Positions 25,858-34,663 of a DNA stretch of 64,000 nt are shown here, piece after piece. Within the stretch, counting starts at the first letter, position 1. The number at the start of each line of letters is the position of its first letter. The notes under the pieces are model-generated. The model worked only from the letters and a program-made list of their open reading frames with translations. It had not been told where the DNA came from and did no database searches. This stretch comes from UBA6168 sp041163745. Its GTDB lineage: Bacteria; Bacteroidota; Bacteroidia; Chitinophagales; Saprospiraceae. The translations under genes and the position numbers were made by a program. The stretch is taken from contig JBEAQU010000049.1 of assembly GCA_041163745.1 (NCBI GenBank), positions 131,444 to 195,443 of the forward strand, written 5' to 3'.

Positions 25858-28650
25858 ATGAAAATTATCGGAGTCAGTTTGACCGTTGCCATGCTGATGC
25901 TCGGAGTGATCCCGGAAATGGGAGCCACCCACAACCGGGCGGGAGAGATCATCATCGAGCAGATCAACGATTGTGTCGGGAACATGGTGCGCTGTACGGT
26001 CATCACGTATACGAAGACCAGCAGCGTGGCCGCCGACCGGGATACGGTGGAGGTCTGCTGGGGCGACGGTTTCTGTGAGATGGTGCCGCGTGCCAACGGG
26101 GTGGGCCAGCCACCCCAGGGCCAACCCGGCCCGAACGATGTCAAGTTCAATTACTATATCGCCACCCATACTTACGACGGTACCGGGAGCTACACGGTGT
26201 CCATGACGGATCCCAACCGGAACGGTGGCATCCTCAACGTCAACCCGCCGGCCTCCGACAATGTGCAATTCCATCTGCAGACCACTTTCACCTTGTTCAA
26301 TGCCCAGTTCCAAGGGTGCAACAGCACACCCCGGCTTCTGCAGCCTCCCATTGACTACGCATGTGTCGGGGAACGTTTCGTGCACAATCCCAACGCCTAC
26401 GACCCGGACGGTGACAGCCTCAGCTACGAATTGATCGTCCCCATGCAGTCCGTCAATACGCAGGTGCCGAACTATACATTCCCACAGAATATACAGGGTA
26501 ACGGTTGTTGTCTGACACTCAGTCAATTGGATGGTACGCTCGTTTGGGACGCACCCCAGGTGCCCGGGGAGTTCAACATCGCCATGGTCATCATCTCCTG
26601 GCGGGACGGCGTCGCCACCGACACGACGGTGCGGGACATGCAGATCCTCGTCTTCAACTGCGACCAGAATCATGCACCGGTCATCGAGGCACCGGAAGAG
26701 ATCTGCGTAGTGGCAGGAGAGGAGGTCGAGTTCCAGGTCAAGGCGACCGACCCGGACCTGGGAGACAAAATCAAACTGTCCGCGCTCGGAGCCCCCTTCA
26801 TCATCACCGTCAGTCCAGCGGAGGATGAGGACACCTGGCGTCCAACCGGCAGTCCTTCCGCCACCTATGGCACACAGCCGGTGGTCAAGACCTTCCGTTG
26901 GCGAACCGCCTGCGAGCATGTTTCCGACCTGCCCTATACGGTCGTGTTCAAGGCGGAGGACGACTATTTCCTGCAGAGTGTGCCTGGATCCACCGGATTG
27001 GCCACCCTCAAGCCTGTCCGTATCAAGGTGGTGGGCCCGCCGCCGGCAGATGTACAGGCCGATGCCGCTTCGGACCTCATTTCGGTATCCTGGGAAAAAC
27101 CGTATGCCTGCGAAGCGGCCGCGGATGATTATTTCTTCGGATTTTCCGTCTGGCGTAGGGAAGGCAACAACCCCTTCCCGATTGATACCTGTACGCCGGG
27201 ATTGGATGGGAAGGGCTACACCTGGCTAGCGAACACCAAGGCGGAAGCCGACGGCCGGTACCAATACGACGACTCCGGAGTGGAGCGTGGGAAAACGTAT
27301 TGTTACCGGATCCTGGCCCGTTTCGCGCGGCGGACCAATGCGGGGCAACCGTATAACTTCGTGGAGAGCCTTCCGTCGGATGAAATATGCGTGCAGTTGA
27401 GCAGGGATGTCCCGCTCATCACCCATGTCAGCATCCTGGAGACCGGTCCGGACGATGGCCGGGTGGAAATCCGGTGGACAAAACCTTTGGCGGAAGACCT
27501 GGATACGATGTTGAATCCCGGGCCTTACCGGTTGGTGCTGGCGAGGGCACCGGGTCTCAGCGGCATGGTGACGCAGCCGGTCGTCACTTTCGAGGCAGCG
27601 TCCTACTGGCAGTTCAACAGCCTGTCATATGTGGACGAGCCACCGACATCGGTGTTGAACACTTTGGCCTCCCCCTATCATTACCAGCTGTTCTTTTATG
27701 TAAACGAGGAGACGGAGACCATCGGGGATTCGCCTCCGGCCTCTTCTGTTTTCCTGACTTTGTCGCCCACGGACAACCGTATGGACCTGGCCTGGGACTT
27801 CGAGGTGCCCTGGGTCAATACGGAATACCTGGTGTACCGCCGCAATGAAAGCAGCGGTCTTTGGGATTCCATCGGGATGACGCCGTTGACGAGCTTCCAG
27901 GACACCGGTTTGTTGAACGGGAAGGAATATTGCTACCGTATCCTGGCGCGGGGCTCCTACGGGATAGACGGCTTGCCGAGTCCGCTGCTCAATTGGTCGC
28001 AGGAGGCCTGTGCCCGACCGGTGGACAACGTAGCGCCTTGTCCGCCCCTACTGACTGTCACGAACATTTGTGACGAAAACGTCAACTGCCAGGAAGAGGA
28101 GGATTTGCTGAACAAGCTGGCCTGGCGGAATCCGATGCTCATCTGTCCGGAAACGGATGACGTGGTGGGATACAACATCTATTTCTCTCCGCTGGAGGGG
28201 GAAACGCTGGCTTGGTTAGGTTCGTTGGACGAAAGCGGGGACACCATTTTCCTGCACCGTCCGGAACGGGGCCTGGCTGGATGTTATGCGGTGACGGCAC
28301 TGGATACTTTCCAGAACGAAAGCGGGCTCAGTAACATCATCTGCAAGGACAACTGTCCCAATTACGAACTACCCAATGCTTTCACACCAAACGGCGACGG
28401 CGCGAACGAACTGTTCATTCCATATCCATATTGTTTCATCGACCGGGTGGACATGAAGATATTCAACCGCTGGGGGGAATTGGTGTTCGAGACAACGGAT
28501 CCGTCCATCCGTTGGCGGGGTGAGAACATGCGGGGTCAGGCGCTGGCGGCGGGCACTTATTTCTATACCTGCCAGGTTTTCGAACAGCGGGTCACCGGCA
28601 GTGTGCCTTCGGCGGAATTGCGCAGGGGGTATATAGACCTGATCCGATGA
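25858..28650 (+). CDS. T9SS type B cargo protein with fibronectin-like domains (gliding-motility-associated C-terminal domain)
   Basis: The 930-residue protein has a signal peptide (residues 1-23, ending near MGATHNR) and an extracellular body. The first half contains PKD/cadherin-like modules (AYDPDGDSLSYEL, TDPDLGDKIKL). The second half has several fibronectin type III-like modules with the repeated YCYRILARG/YCYRILARF strand (about residues 480 and 690). The last 90 residues form the CHU_C sorting domain: LPNAFTPNGDGANELF, FNRWGELVFET and GTYFYTCQVF. It is expected to be exported by the type IX system and kept on the surface or released. The binding target is unknown. ATG at 25858 starts the signal peptide. 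Confidence 0.88.
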   Translation: MKIIGVSLTVAMLMLGVIPEMGATHNRAGEIIIEQINDCVGNMVRCTVITYTKTSSVAADRDTVEVCWGDGFCEMVPRANGVGQPPQGQPGPNDVKFNYYIATHTYDGTGSYTVSMTDPNRNGGILNVNPPASDNVQFHLQTTFTLFNAQFQGCNSTPRLLQPPIDYACVGERFVHNPNAYDPDGDSLSYELIVPMQSVNTQVPNYTFPQNIQGNGCCLTLSQLDGTLVWDAPQVPGEFNIAMVIISWRDGVATDTTVRDMQILVFNCDQNHAPVIEAPEEICVVAGEEVEFQVKATDPDLGDKIKLSALGAPFIITVSPAEDEDTWRPTGSPSATYGTQPVVKTFRWRTACEHVSDLPYTVVFKAEDDYFLQSVPGSTGLATLKPVRIKVVGPPPADVQADAASDLISVSWEKPYACEAAADDYFFGFSVWRREGNNPFPIDTCTPGLDGKGYTWLANTKAEADGRYQYDDSGVERGKTYCYRILARFARRTNAGQPYNFVESLPSDEICVQLSRDVPLITHVSILETGPDDGRVEIRWTKPLAEDLDTMLNPGPYRLVLARAPGLSGMVTQPVVTFEAASYWQFNSLSYVDEPPTSVLNTLASPYHYQLFFYVNEETETIGDSPPASSVFLTLSPTDNRMDLAWDFEVPWVNTEYLVYRRNESSGLWDSIGMTPLTSFQDTGLLNGKEYCYRILARGSYGIDGLPSPLLNWSQEACARPVDNVAPCPPLLTVTNICDENVNCQEEEDLLNKLAWRNPMLICPETDDVVGYNIYFSPLEGETLAWLGSLDESGDTIFLHRPERGLAGCYAVTALDTFQNESGLSNIICKDNCPNYELPNAFTPNGDGANELFIPYPYCFIDRVDMKIFNRWGELVFETTDPSIRWRGENMRGQALAAGTYFYTCQVFEQRVTGSVPSAELRRGYIDLIR

Positions 28651-28726
28651 CGGCCGGCTCCTGGATAATCCTTTCGATGCTGAACGGTCCGTGCCTGGCG
28701 GGGCGGAAGAAACTAAACCGGCGACC

Positions 28727-30070
28727 ATGTCTTCCGATAGTATCCTGATCATTGATGACGAGCATGACATCCGGACCTTATTGGGCCGAATCATGCGGCT
28801 GGAGAATTACCAGGTCTTCGAGGCGGAGAATGCCCGTCGGGGGTTGGCCCTGCTGCGCCGTGAAAAAATACATGTCGTCATCTGTGATGTGAAATTGCCC
28901 GATGCGAACGGGGTGGAACTGGTTCCGGAGCTACGGAAGGCGAGCCCTTGTTCGGAGGTCATCCTGCTGACCGCTTTCGGTGCCATTCCGGACAGCGTGT
29001 CGGCCATCAAGTCCGGCGCCTACGATTACATTACCAAAGGAGACGACAACAACCGGATCATCCCGTTGGTCAGCCAGGCGCTGCTGGCATCCAAGCGTCG
29101 GTATGCGCAACAAGCGGCTCCTGCTTCCGCGTTTGCGGACCATTATTCATTCGAACAGATGGTCGGCCGGTCGGCTCCTGTGCAAAAGGCGATTGCCCTG
29201 GCCCGGAAAGTCGCTCCGACCGATGCGACGGTCCTTCTGACGGGAGAGACCGGTACCGGAAAGGAGGTGTTCGCCCAGGCCATTCACCATGCAAGTGGTC
29301 GTGCGGGAAAGGCGTTTCTGGCGGTGAACTGCAGCGCCTTCGGCAAGGAGATCCTGGAGAGCGAGATGTTCGGTCACAGGGCCGGTTCGTTCACCGGTGC
29401 CACCCGGGACAAAGCGGGCCTGTTCGAGGAAGCGGACGGAGGGACGATCTTTCTGGATGAGATTGGGGAGATGGACCTTGCCTTGCAGGCCAAGCTGCTG
29501 CGGGTCCTGGAGACCGGTCGTTTCCTCAAGGTTGGAGAAACCAAGGAGACACGTGTGGATGTCCGTATCATCGCCGCTACCAACCGCAACCTGCCTTCCG
29601 CTTGTGAGAAGGGTACCTTCCGACTGGATCTTTTCTACCGTCTGTCGGTCTTCAGCATACAGCTTCCCACTTTGCGGGAGCGGCCGGATGACATCCTTCC
29701 CTTGGCAGATCATTTCATCCGCCGTTTTTGTGAGCGGCACCAACAAGTGCCGTTCGGTATGGAGGAGTCATTCCGCCAGGCCTTGGTCCGGCATCCATGG
29801 AACGGGAATATCCGCGAGTTGAAGAACGTCATAGAACGTGCGGTCATCCTGTCGACGGACGGAATGCTGCGGCCGGATTGCCTGCCTTTGGATTTTCATT
29901 CTTCAGCCGGTCGGGCTGCCGACTCCATGCGCTTGGCTGCCATGGAAAAGGAGCATATCCGCAAGGTGATGGCCTACACAGGCGGCAACAAAACCAAATC
30001 GGCGGAACTGCTGGGCATCGGATTGGCAACCTTATACCGGAAAATCGAGGAATACGGCATGCAACCCTGA
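28727..30070 (+). CDS. Sigma-54-dependent response regulator (NtrC family)
   Basis: The 447-residue protein has a receiver domain (residues 4-120, phospho-acceptor Asp in VICDVKLPDANG), a sigma-54 interaction AAA+ domain (about 145-375) with Walker A GETGTGKE, Walker B GGTIFLDEIGEM, and the sigma-54 contact loop as GSFTGA rather than GAFTGA, and a C-terminal Fis-type HTH (NKTKSAELLGIGLATLYRKI). When phosphorylated it should activate sigma-54 promoters. No histidine kinase gene is adjacent, so it is an orphan. The receiver's switch Lys appears in YITKGDD. ATG at 28727 is preferred to the in-frame upstream start at 28691. Confidence 0.93.
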   Translation: MSSDSILIIDDEHDIRTLLGRIMRLENYQVFEAENARRGLALLRREKIHVVICDVKLPDANGVELVPELRKASPCSEVILLTAFGAIPDSVSAIKSGAYDYITKGDDNNRIIPLVSQALLASKRRYAQQAAPASAFADHYSFEQMVGRSAPVQKAIALARKVAPTDATVLLTGETGTGKEVFAQAIHHASGRAGKAFLAVNCSAFGKEILESEMFGHRAGSFTGATRDKAGLFEEADGGTIFLDEIGEMDLALQAKLLRVLETGRFLKVGETKETRVDVRIIAATNRNLPSACEKGTFRLDLFYRLSVFSIQLPTLRERPDDILPLADHFIRRFCERHQQVPFGMEESFRQALVRHPWNGNIRELKNVIERAVILSTDGMLRPDCLPLDFHSSAGRAADSMRLAAMEKEHIRKVMAYTGGNKTKSAELLGIGLATLYRKIEEYGMQP

Positions 30071-30132
30071 GCGCCAGGCTGTCGGCTCCGTGGCATGCCC
30101 ACTTTCAACCCACACATAAAAACAGGTCGAAC

Positions 30133-30579
30133 ATGGCGACAGGAAAAGTGGAAAAAATTGCGGTCCGTACCGGTCGGAAGGCTGCCATGCGGGTGCTGGA
30201 GGCAGTGCGGTTAGATCCGGTGGAAGGCTTGGTAGGAGACCATTATGCGGGCAAGAGCGGGAGTCGGCAGGTTACGCTGTTGCAGGCGGAGCACCTGCCG
30301 GTGGTGGCCACTTTGATGGGAAAGGATCGGATCGACCCACTGCTAACCCGGCGAAACATGGTGGTCTCCGGTATCAACCTCCTTTCACTGGAAGGCAGAA
30401 CCTTCCGCCTGGGCGGGGCGGTATTGGAGATGACGGGGCTTTGTGTTCCTTGTGAGCGAATGGAGGAGAACCTGGGTGTCGGCGGATACGACGCCATGCT
30501 TGGCCATGGCGGCATAACGGCCAGAATACGCCAGGGCGGGATGGTTTCGGTCGGTGATCTTTTGGAAATCATCCTATGA
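30133..30579 (+). CDS. MOSC domain-containing protein
   Basis: The 148-residue protein is a free-standing MOSC domain, the C-terminal fold of molybdenum cofactor sulfurases, found alone in YiiM-like proteins where it binds molybdenum cofactor. Visible features are GLVGDHYAGK, QVTLLQAEHLPVV, LTRRNMVVSGINLLSLEG, and the conserved Cys in LCVPCERME followed by GHGGITARI. The frame is open far upstream, but ATG at 30133 begins the domain. It sits 62 bases after the response regulator and 96 bases before the ATP-grasp gene. Confidence 0.85.
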   Translation: MATGKVEKIAVRTGRKAAMRVLEAVRLDPVEGLVGDHYAGKSGSRQVTLLQAEHLPVVATLMGKDRIDPLLTRRNMVVSGINLLSLEGRTFRLGGAVLEMTGLCVPCERMEENLGVGGYDAMLGHGGITARIRQGGMVSVGDLLEIIL

Positions 30580-30675
30580 CCTATCTGACGCCCCCTACTT
30601 GGGCGGTGTATCGGAAGCGTACACGAAAACAAGACTATGTGGCGCAGCATCCAATCTTCCACTTGGTTTGTCCGA

Positions 30676-31689
30676 ATGACGAACTGGGAGTACTGGCCGA
30701 TGTTTCTTTCCAACCTGCCGCTGGTTCCGATATGGTTGTGGTTTGCCATCCGAGCCAGGGAAGCGTTTTTCTTCAGTGCGGTGAATCCGGTCATTGAAAC
30801 AGGAGGGTTGTGGGGGGAGTCCAAGTACAACATCCTTCGTCGGATTCCGGCCGAGCATCTTCCGCAGACGATGTTCGTTCCTGCCGACAGGCCACGGGAG
30901 GAAGTCCTTTCGGCTATTGAAGCCGCAGGATATACCTATCCGTTGATTGTGAAGCCGGATGTAGGCGAACGGGGATTTCTCGTGGCGAGACTGGAAAGTC
31001 GGGAAGAGCTGGAAGGGTATCTGGCAAGATACCGGCTGGACCTGATCGTGCAGGAATATGTACCTGGACCCTTGGAAATTGCGGTGATGTATCATCGGTT
31101 CCCAGGGGAGCGCAGGGGGGCGGTGACATCCGTCTGTCTGAAGGAGACATTGCGGGTGAAGGGGGATGGCGTCACCACGGTGGCCGGTCTGTTGGCGAAA
31201 GACCCGCGGGGTCGATTGCAGCGGGAGCGGTTGGCACAGGCCCGACCGACCTTGATGAGCAGTGTGCCGGAAGCGGGCAGGGTAGTGGAAGTGGAGCCTA
31301 TCGGAAACCACAGCCGGGGAACAAAGTTCCTCAACGGCAATCACCACATAGATGCCGTACTGTCCGGTATTTTCGACGGAATCGCTTGCCGCATGGAGGA
31401 TATCCATTACGGGCGCTTCGACATACGTTGTGTCTCCTTGGAGGACCTTCGGGCAGGAAGGGGCTTCCGCATCCTGGAATTCAACGGAGTAGGAGGGGAG
31501 CCGGCGCATATCTACGACCCTTCATTTCCTGTTTTGCGTAAATACCGAGATATTTACCGACATTGGCGAATAATTTACGAGATCTACCGCCGGCAGGTGC
31601 GGGTTGGCGTGAGGGGAATGACTTTTCACGAAGCCTGGCACCAGTACAAGCGGTACAGCCATTACAAGAAGCGGGTTGGGGTATCCTAA
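30676..31689 (+). CDS. ATP-grasp carboxylate-amine ligase with N-terminal hydrophobic segment
   Basis: The 337-residue protein resembles the D-Ala-D-Ala ligase/RimK ATP-grasp fold. The N-terminus has a hydrophobic segment (LSNLPLVPIWLWFAI), then FFFSAVNPVIETGGLWGESK, a phrase shared by a Bacteroidota ATP-grasp family. The ATP-grasp core shows YPLIVKPDVGERG, LIVQEYVPGPLEIAV, and the Mg-binding end FRILEFNGVGGEPAHIYDP. It should activate a carboxylate with ATP and join it to an amine; the substrates are unknown. ATG at 30676 matches related proteins; ATG at 30637 adds 13 residues. A LysE-type exporter follows 66 bases later, suggesting that the product may be exported. Confidence 0.8.
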   Translation: MTNWEYWPMFLSNLPLVPIWLWFAIRAREAFFFSAVNPVIETGGLWGESKYNILRRIPAEHLPQTMFVPADRPREEVLSAIEAAGYTYPLIVKPDVGERGFLVARLESREELEGYLARYRLDLIVQEYVPGPLEIAVMYHRFPGERRGAVTSVCLKETLRVKGDGVTTVAGLLAKDPRGRLQRERLAQARPTLMSSVPEAGRVVEVEPIGNHSRGTKFLNGNHHIDAVLSGIFDGIACRMEDIHYGRFDIRCVSLEDLRAGRGFRILEFNGVGGEPAHIYDPSFPVLRKYRDIYRHWRIIYEIYRRQVRVGVRGMTFHEAWHQYKRYSHYKKRVGVS

Positions 31690-31755
31690 GTCGGCTACCG
31701 TTCTACAGGAGCACGTGCCGCAGGATGCTCTCCGTGCCACAGCATCCCCACGACA

Positions 31756-32370
31756 GTGATAACACACTTTCTGATTGCTTTCGCCATCAGTTTCATCGGA
31801 TCCCTGCCATTTGGGATGATCAACATGATGGTCGCTCAAACCGCCATTCGCAAGGGCCTCCGTTATGCCGTATGGGCGGCATTCGGTGCCGCTTCGGTGG
31901 AGTTCTTCCAAGTATTCATTGCCATCAAGTTCACCTGGTTGTTTACGGACCACCCGGGTGTGGAGCGCATCTTCCAGTGGATTGCCGCCACTGCGTTTTT
32001 GTTGGCTGGCGGTTACTTTCTCTTTTTTGCCCGTCCGCCCGGCGGGTTGCCGGAAGGCGAGCCACCGGGGCGGCGGCGGAACGAATTCTTCAAAGGGGTG
32101 CTGGTCAGTTCGCTAAACCTGATGGTCATCCCATTCTGGATATTCTATGGCACCCTGTTGGCTGCGAACGGTTGGTTGGTTCGGGAGAACAGTTACGTGT
32201 TGTCTTTCAGTACCGGCACGTTGGCGGGCACTTTCACCCTGTTGGTGGGGTATGCCTTGTTAGGCGAGAAAATACTTGGCAGGTCTGCGGTCATCACCAA
32301 GTGGGTGAACAAGTTCATCGGGACGGCCCTGCTGCTGTTCGCCATTTTTCAGTTGTACAAGTTGCGCTGA
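31756..32370 (+). CDS. LysE-family amino-acid/metabolite exporter
   Basis: The 204-residue membrane protein has six hydrophobic segments in the LysE/RhtB pattern, with FIGSLPFGMINMMVAQTAIRKG near the start in place of the usual GPxxxxVxxxxxxxG region, and VLVSSLNLMVIPFWIFYG in the fourth helix. Members export amino acids or their derivatives using the proton motive force. The start is GTG at 31756, the only suitable codon before the first helix. Position after the ATP-grasp gene suggests a shared pathway, which is inference. Confidence 0.83.
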   Translation: MITHFLIAFAISFIGSLPFGMINMMVAQTAIRKGLRYAVWAAFGAASVEFFQVFIAIKFTWLFTDHPGVERIFQWIAATAFLLAGGYFLFFARPPGGLPEGEPPGRRRNEFFKGVLVSSLNLMVIPFWIFYGTLLAANGWLVRENSYVLSFSTGTLAGTFTLLVGYALLGEKILGRSAVITKWVNKFIGTALLLFAIFQLYKLR

Positions 32371-32403
32371 GGAAGAGGTATCGGCCGGATGCCGGGAAGA
32401 AGG

Positions 32404-32434
32404 GGGGCGGGGGTATATAAGTATGCCCCGCCCC
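32404..32434. terminator. GC-rich hairpin between convergent genes
   Basis: GGGGCGGGG (32404-32412) and CCCCGCCCC (32426-32434) form a perfect 9-bp stem with a 13-base loop in the gap between the convergent LysE and bacilliredoxin genes. No T-run follows on either side. A second stem, GGCGTC (32460-32465) with GACGCC (32473-32478), ends just before the bacilliredoxin stop. Confidence 0.5.
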
Positions 32435-32481
32435 ACCTGGGGTCAGCCGGATTCAAGCGGGCGTCGCCTTGTGACGCCGCC

Positions 32482-32895
32482 TCAGCAGAAGCGGTCGTAT
32501 GCCATCCGCAGATTGGCGGCGATGATATCCGCCGAACGGCCTTCGATGTGGTGTCTTTCCAGGAAATGGACCAGTCTTCCGTCTTTGAACAGGGCGATCG
32601 CCGGGGAGGAGGGAGGATAGGGCAACAGGTACTCCCTTGCCTTCTCCGTTGCTTCCCGGTCCACACCGGCGAAAACGGTCAGCAGTTTGTCCGGACGTTT
32701 GGTGCCATCCAGGGACATGCGGACGCCCGGCCGGGCATTCGCGGCGGCGCAGCCACAGACGGAATTGACCACCACCAGGGTGGTGCCGTCCTGCTGTTCG
32801 AGCGCGCCCTCCACGGCATCCGCGGTCGAGAGACTTTCGAAGCCCATGTTGTGCAGTTCCTGCGCCATAGGCGCTGTCAGTTGTATCGGATACAT
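32482..32895 (-). CDS. BrxA/BrxB-family bacilliredoxin (DUF1094)
   Basis: The 137-residue thioredoxin-fold protein carries the CGC active site in VVNSVCGCAAANARPG, the CXC motif of bacilliredoxins, which remove bacillithiol from S-bacillithiolated proteins. It also has the family start MYPIQLTAPMAQELHNMGF and the tail IEGRSADIIAANLRMAYDRFC. Bacillithiol occurs in some Bacteroidota, so a bacillithiol-linked role is plausible but not shown here. ATG at 32895 gives the known family start; the frame is open to 32928. A very good promoter lies about 30 bases upstream. Confidence 0.9.
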   Translation of the reverse strand: MYPIQLTAPMAQELHNMGFESLSTADAVEGALEQQDGTTLVVVNSVCGCAAANARPGVRMSLDGTKRPDKLLTVFAGVDREATEKAREYLLPYPPSSPAIALFKDGRLVHFLERHHIEGRSADIIAANLRMAYDRFC

Positions 32896-32925
32896 AGTTT
32901 CGTTATTGATGTATGGTGAAGTGGA

Positions 32926-32958
32926 CAAAAATATTCAAACAAGTATCATAATTACAAA
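32926..32958 (-). promoter_or_regulatory. Promoter of the bacilliredoxin gene
   Basis: TTTG (32958-32955), a 21-base spacer and TATTTTTG (32933-32926) match the Bacteroidota consensus in both sequence and spacing. The predicted leader is about 25 bases. Confidence 0.65.
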
Positions 32959-33089
32959 TGAGCGAATTGAAAGTTTGGCGGCTCGCCGGATAAATCTCAG
33001 CTGTGTCGGGGTGCGGAATGGTGTCGGCGGGGACAACAAAAGCGTGGCATCACGGTTTTTGCGGAATGGGAAGGCTCCGCTGGAATGCG

Positions 33090-33097
33090 TACATTTG
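33090..33097 (+). promoter_or_regulatory. Putative -7 box for the cytochrome cluster
   Basis: TACATTTG matches TAnnTTTG exactly, 131 bases before the first gene of the cluster. A TTTG at 33058-33061 is 28 bases away, longer than usual. Confidence 0.4.
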
Positions 33098-33228
33098 CCG
33101 GATGCAAACCGGATTGTCGTGCCTGCCCCATGTTGTCAGCGTTATGCACCTCCGGCGAGCTTCGCCGCGCTGCCAAGGCTACAATCGGGTATGCGTCCCG
33201 TTTGCTTTCGGAAATAATCCATGGGAAA

Positions 33229-33645
33229 ATGAAACAGGGAATAATGGTTGCCGTTGTCTGCCTGATGGGGCTGCAGGGGCTGTTGACATGGCAGGCATGC
33301 ACCAGTGACGAATTGCCAGCCCCGACCAAGCCCGCCTATTGTGACACCATCAGCCTGACCACCTACGAGAACGGAATCCGGTCGGTCATAACCAATACCT
33401 GTGCGTACGCAGGTTGTCATGACGGCGGCACGGGGATCGGTCCGGGGGATTACACCGGGTACCAGGGCATCCTGCCGCATCTGGTGAACGGGTCCTTCCA
33501 GGAGCGGGTGGTCAACCAGCAGGACGACCCGGTCCTGGGTATGCCGCCCGATGCCTCGGTGTATGCGGAATCCCGGCAGGACGACCTGACGGAGCGGGAA
33601 TTCCAGGTGCTGCAGTGCTGGTTGCTGGAAGGCTATCCGGAATAG
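33229..33645 (+). CDS. Small exported protein with a CX4CH (heme-like) motif
   Basis: The 138-residue protein has a hydrophobic leader ending near TWQACTSDE, compatible with a lipoprotein signal although the -3 position is unusual. The mature part has NTCAYAGCHDGGTGIGPGDY: two cysteines four residues apart followed by His, where the standard c-type heme site is CXXCH. Similar CX4CH sites occur in some Bacteroidota cytochrome-c-like proteins. GMPPDA and the tail LTEREFQVLQCWLLEGYPE are typical of that cytochrome family, where the Met region and a final W-x-x-E-G-Y segment follow. It is the first of three same-strand genes. ATG at 33229 is chosen over the frame start at 33085. Confidence 0.65.
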   Translation: MKQGIMVAVVCLMGLQGLLTWQACTSDELPAPTKPAYCDTISLTTYENGIRSVITNTCAYAGCHDGGTGIGPGDYTGYQGILPHLVNGSFQERVVNQQDDPVLGMPPDASVYAESRQDDLTEREFQVLQCWLLEGYPE

Positions 33646-33709
33646 CGGGTCGGGCGTATCGTCCGCCGGCCGGGGATGCTGTGCCGGCCCGCGGAAAAAA
33701 GTCATTCAA

Positions 33710-34582
33710 ATGAAAAGGACCTATTTGTTGCTGGCCGTGTTGTCCGTATCCGTGGCATCGAACGGGCAGGCACCCATGTTCCAGACTTTCCGCGACCGTT
33801 GGGTTGTGAACAGTCCTTCGGTGGAAACCCTGCCGCAACGGAAGTTGGATGCCAGGATCGTGCATCGTTTCGGGGATTTGGCAGGAGATGCCGGCGGTTG
33901 GCCCACCATGTACGGCCTGGAAAACGCCTCCGATGTATCGCTCGGGTTCGAGTACGGGTTCACGAACACCCTGACGTTCGGGGCGGCGCGTTCAAAGGGT
34001 GCCGGGCCTTTGCGTCAGCTGGTCAGCGGTTCCATGAAATGGCGTTTGCTGAGCCAGCGCCCCGGGGGGGCTCCCTTTACGGTCACCTTGTTCGGTCTTT
34101 CCACGGTATCGACGGCAGGAAGGTCGGAAGACCCGTCCAGCATCAATTACTTCGAAGTGTTCCAGCATCGGTTGGTACATCATGTGAGTCTGCTGGCGGC
34201 CCGTCGGTTGGCTGACCGTTTCTCCCTGCAGCTATCTGGCGGTGTCACGCACCGGAACGTCGTGCCTGCTGGCGAGGTCAACGACCTGTTCCATGCCGGG
34301 GTGTCCTGGCGTTGGCAGGTCTCCCGTGTGCTGGGTATCATCGGGGAGGCGTCGGTGCCGCTGAACGGAGCCCAGGCGCCGTTCGACCGGCCGGAGGGAA
34401 ACACCTACCGGGTTCCCTTGGGGCTGGGTTTCGAGTTCGATACGGGCGGGCATGTGTTCCAGCTTAATTTCACCAATGCGACCGGCATCCTGCCGACGGA
34501 CTATCTTCCCTACACGCGGACGGATTGGACGGAAGGGCAATTCCGGCTAGGGTTCACCATATCCCGCTTGTTCAACCTGTGA
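33710..34582 (+). CDS. DUF5777-type outer-membrane beta-barrel protein
   Basis: The 290-residue protein has a signal peptide (residues 1-20, MKRTYLLLAVLSVSVASNGQ) and then alternating beta strands rich in aromatic residues up to a final strand RLGFTISRLFNL that ends in a hydrophobic residue, as outer-membrane barrels do. FRDRWVVNSPSVETLPQRKLDARIVHRFGD is typical of the DUF5777 family. Members sit beside cytochrome-like genes in Bacteroidota; the function is not established. The gene lies 64 bases after the CX4CH protein and 81 before the diheme cytochrome. Confidence 0.75.
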   Translation: MKRTYLLLAVLSVSVASNGQAPMFQTFRDRWVVNSPSVETLPQRKLDARIVHRFGDLAGDAGGWPTMYGLENASDVSLGFEYGFTNTLTFGAARSKGAGPLRQLVSGSMKWRLLSQRPGGAPFTVTLFGLSTVSTAGRSEDPSSINYFEVFQHRLVHHVSLLAARRLADRFSLQLSGGVTHRNVVPAGEVNDLFHAGVSWRWQVSRVLGIIGEASVPLNGAQAPFDRPEGNTYRVPLGLGFEFDTGGHVFQLNFTNATGILPTDYLPYTRTDWTEGQFRLGFTISRLFNL

Positions 34583-34663
34583 GGCGGCGGCAACGGGCGC
34601 CGTCGAACCTGCAGGCTGGTTCGACTGTTCCGGCGAAAGCGGAACCGTAGCAATAACCGAACG

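Larger units (their letters stand above)
32896..33228. other. Divergent intergenic region with promoters on both strands
   Basis: These 333 bases separate the bacilliredoxin gene from the cytochrome cluster. They hold the two promoter candidates listed separately (32926-32958 minus, 33090-33097 plus). No gene is recognised. Confidence 0.5.
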
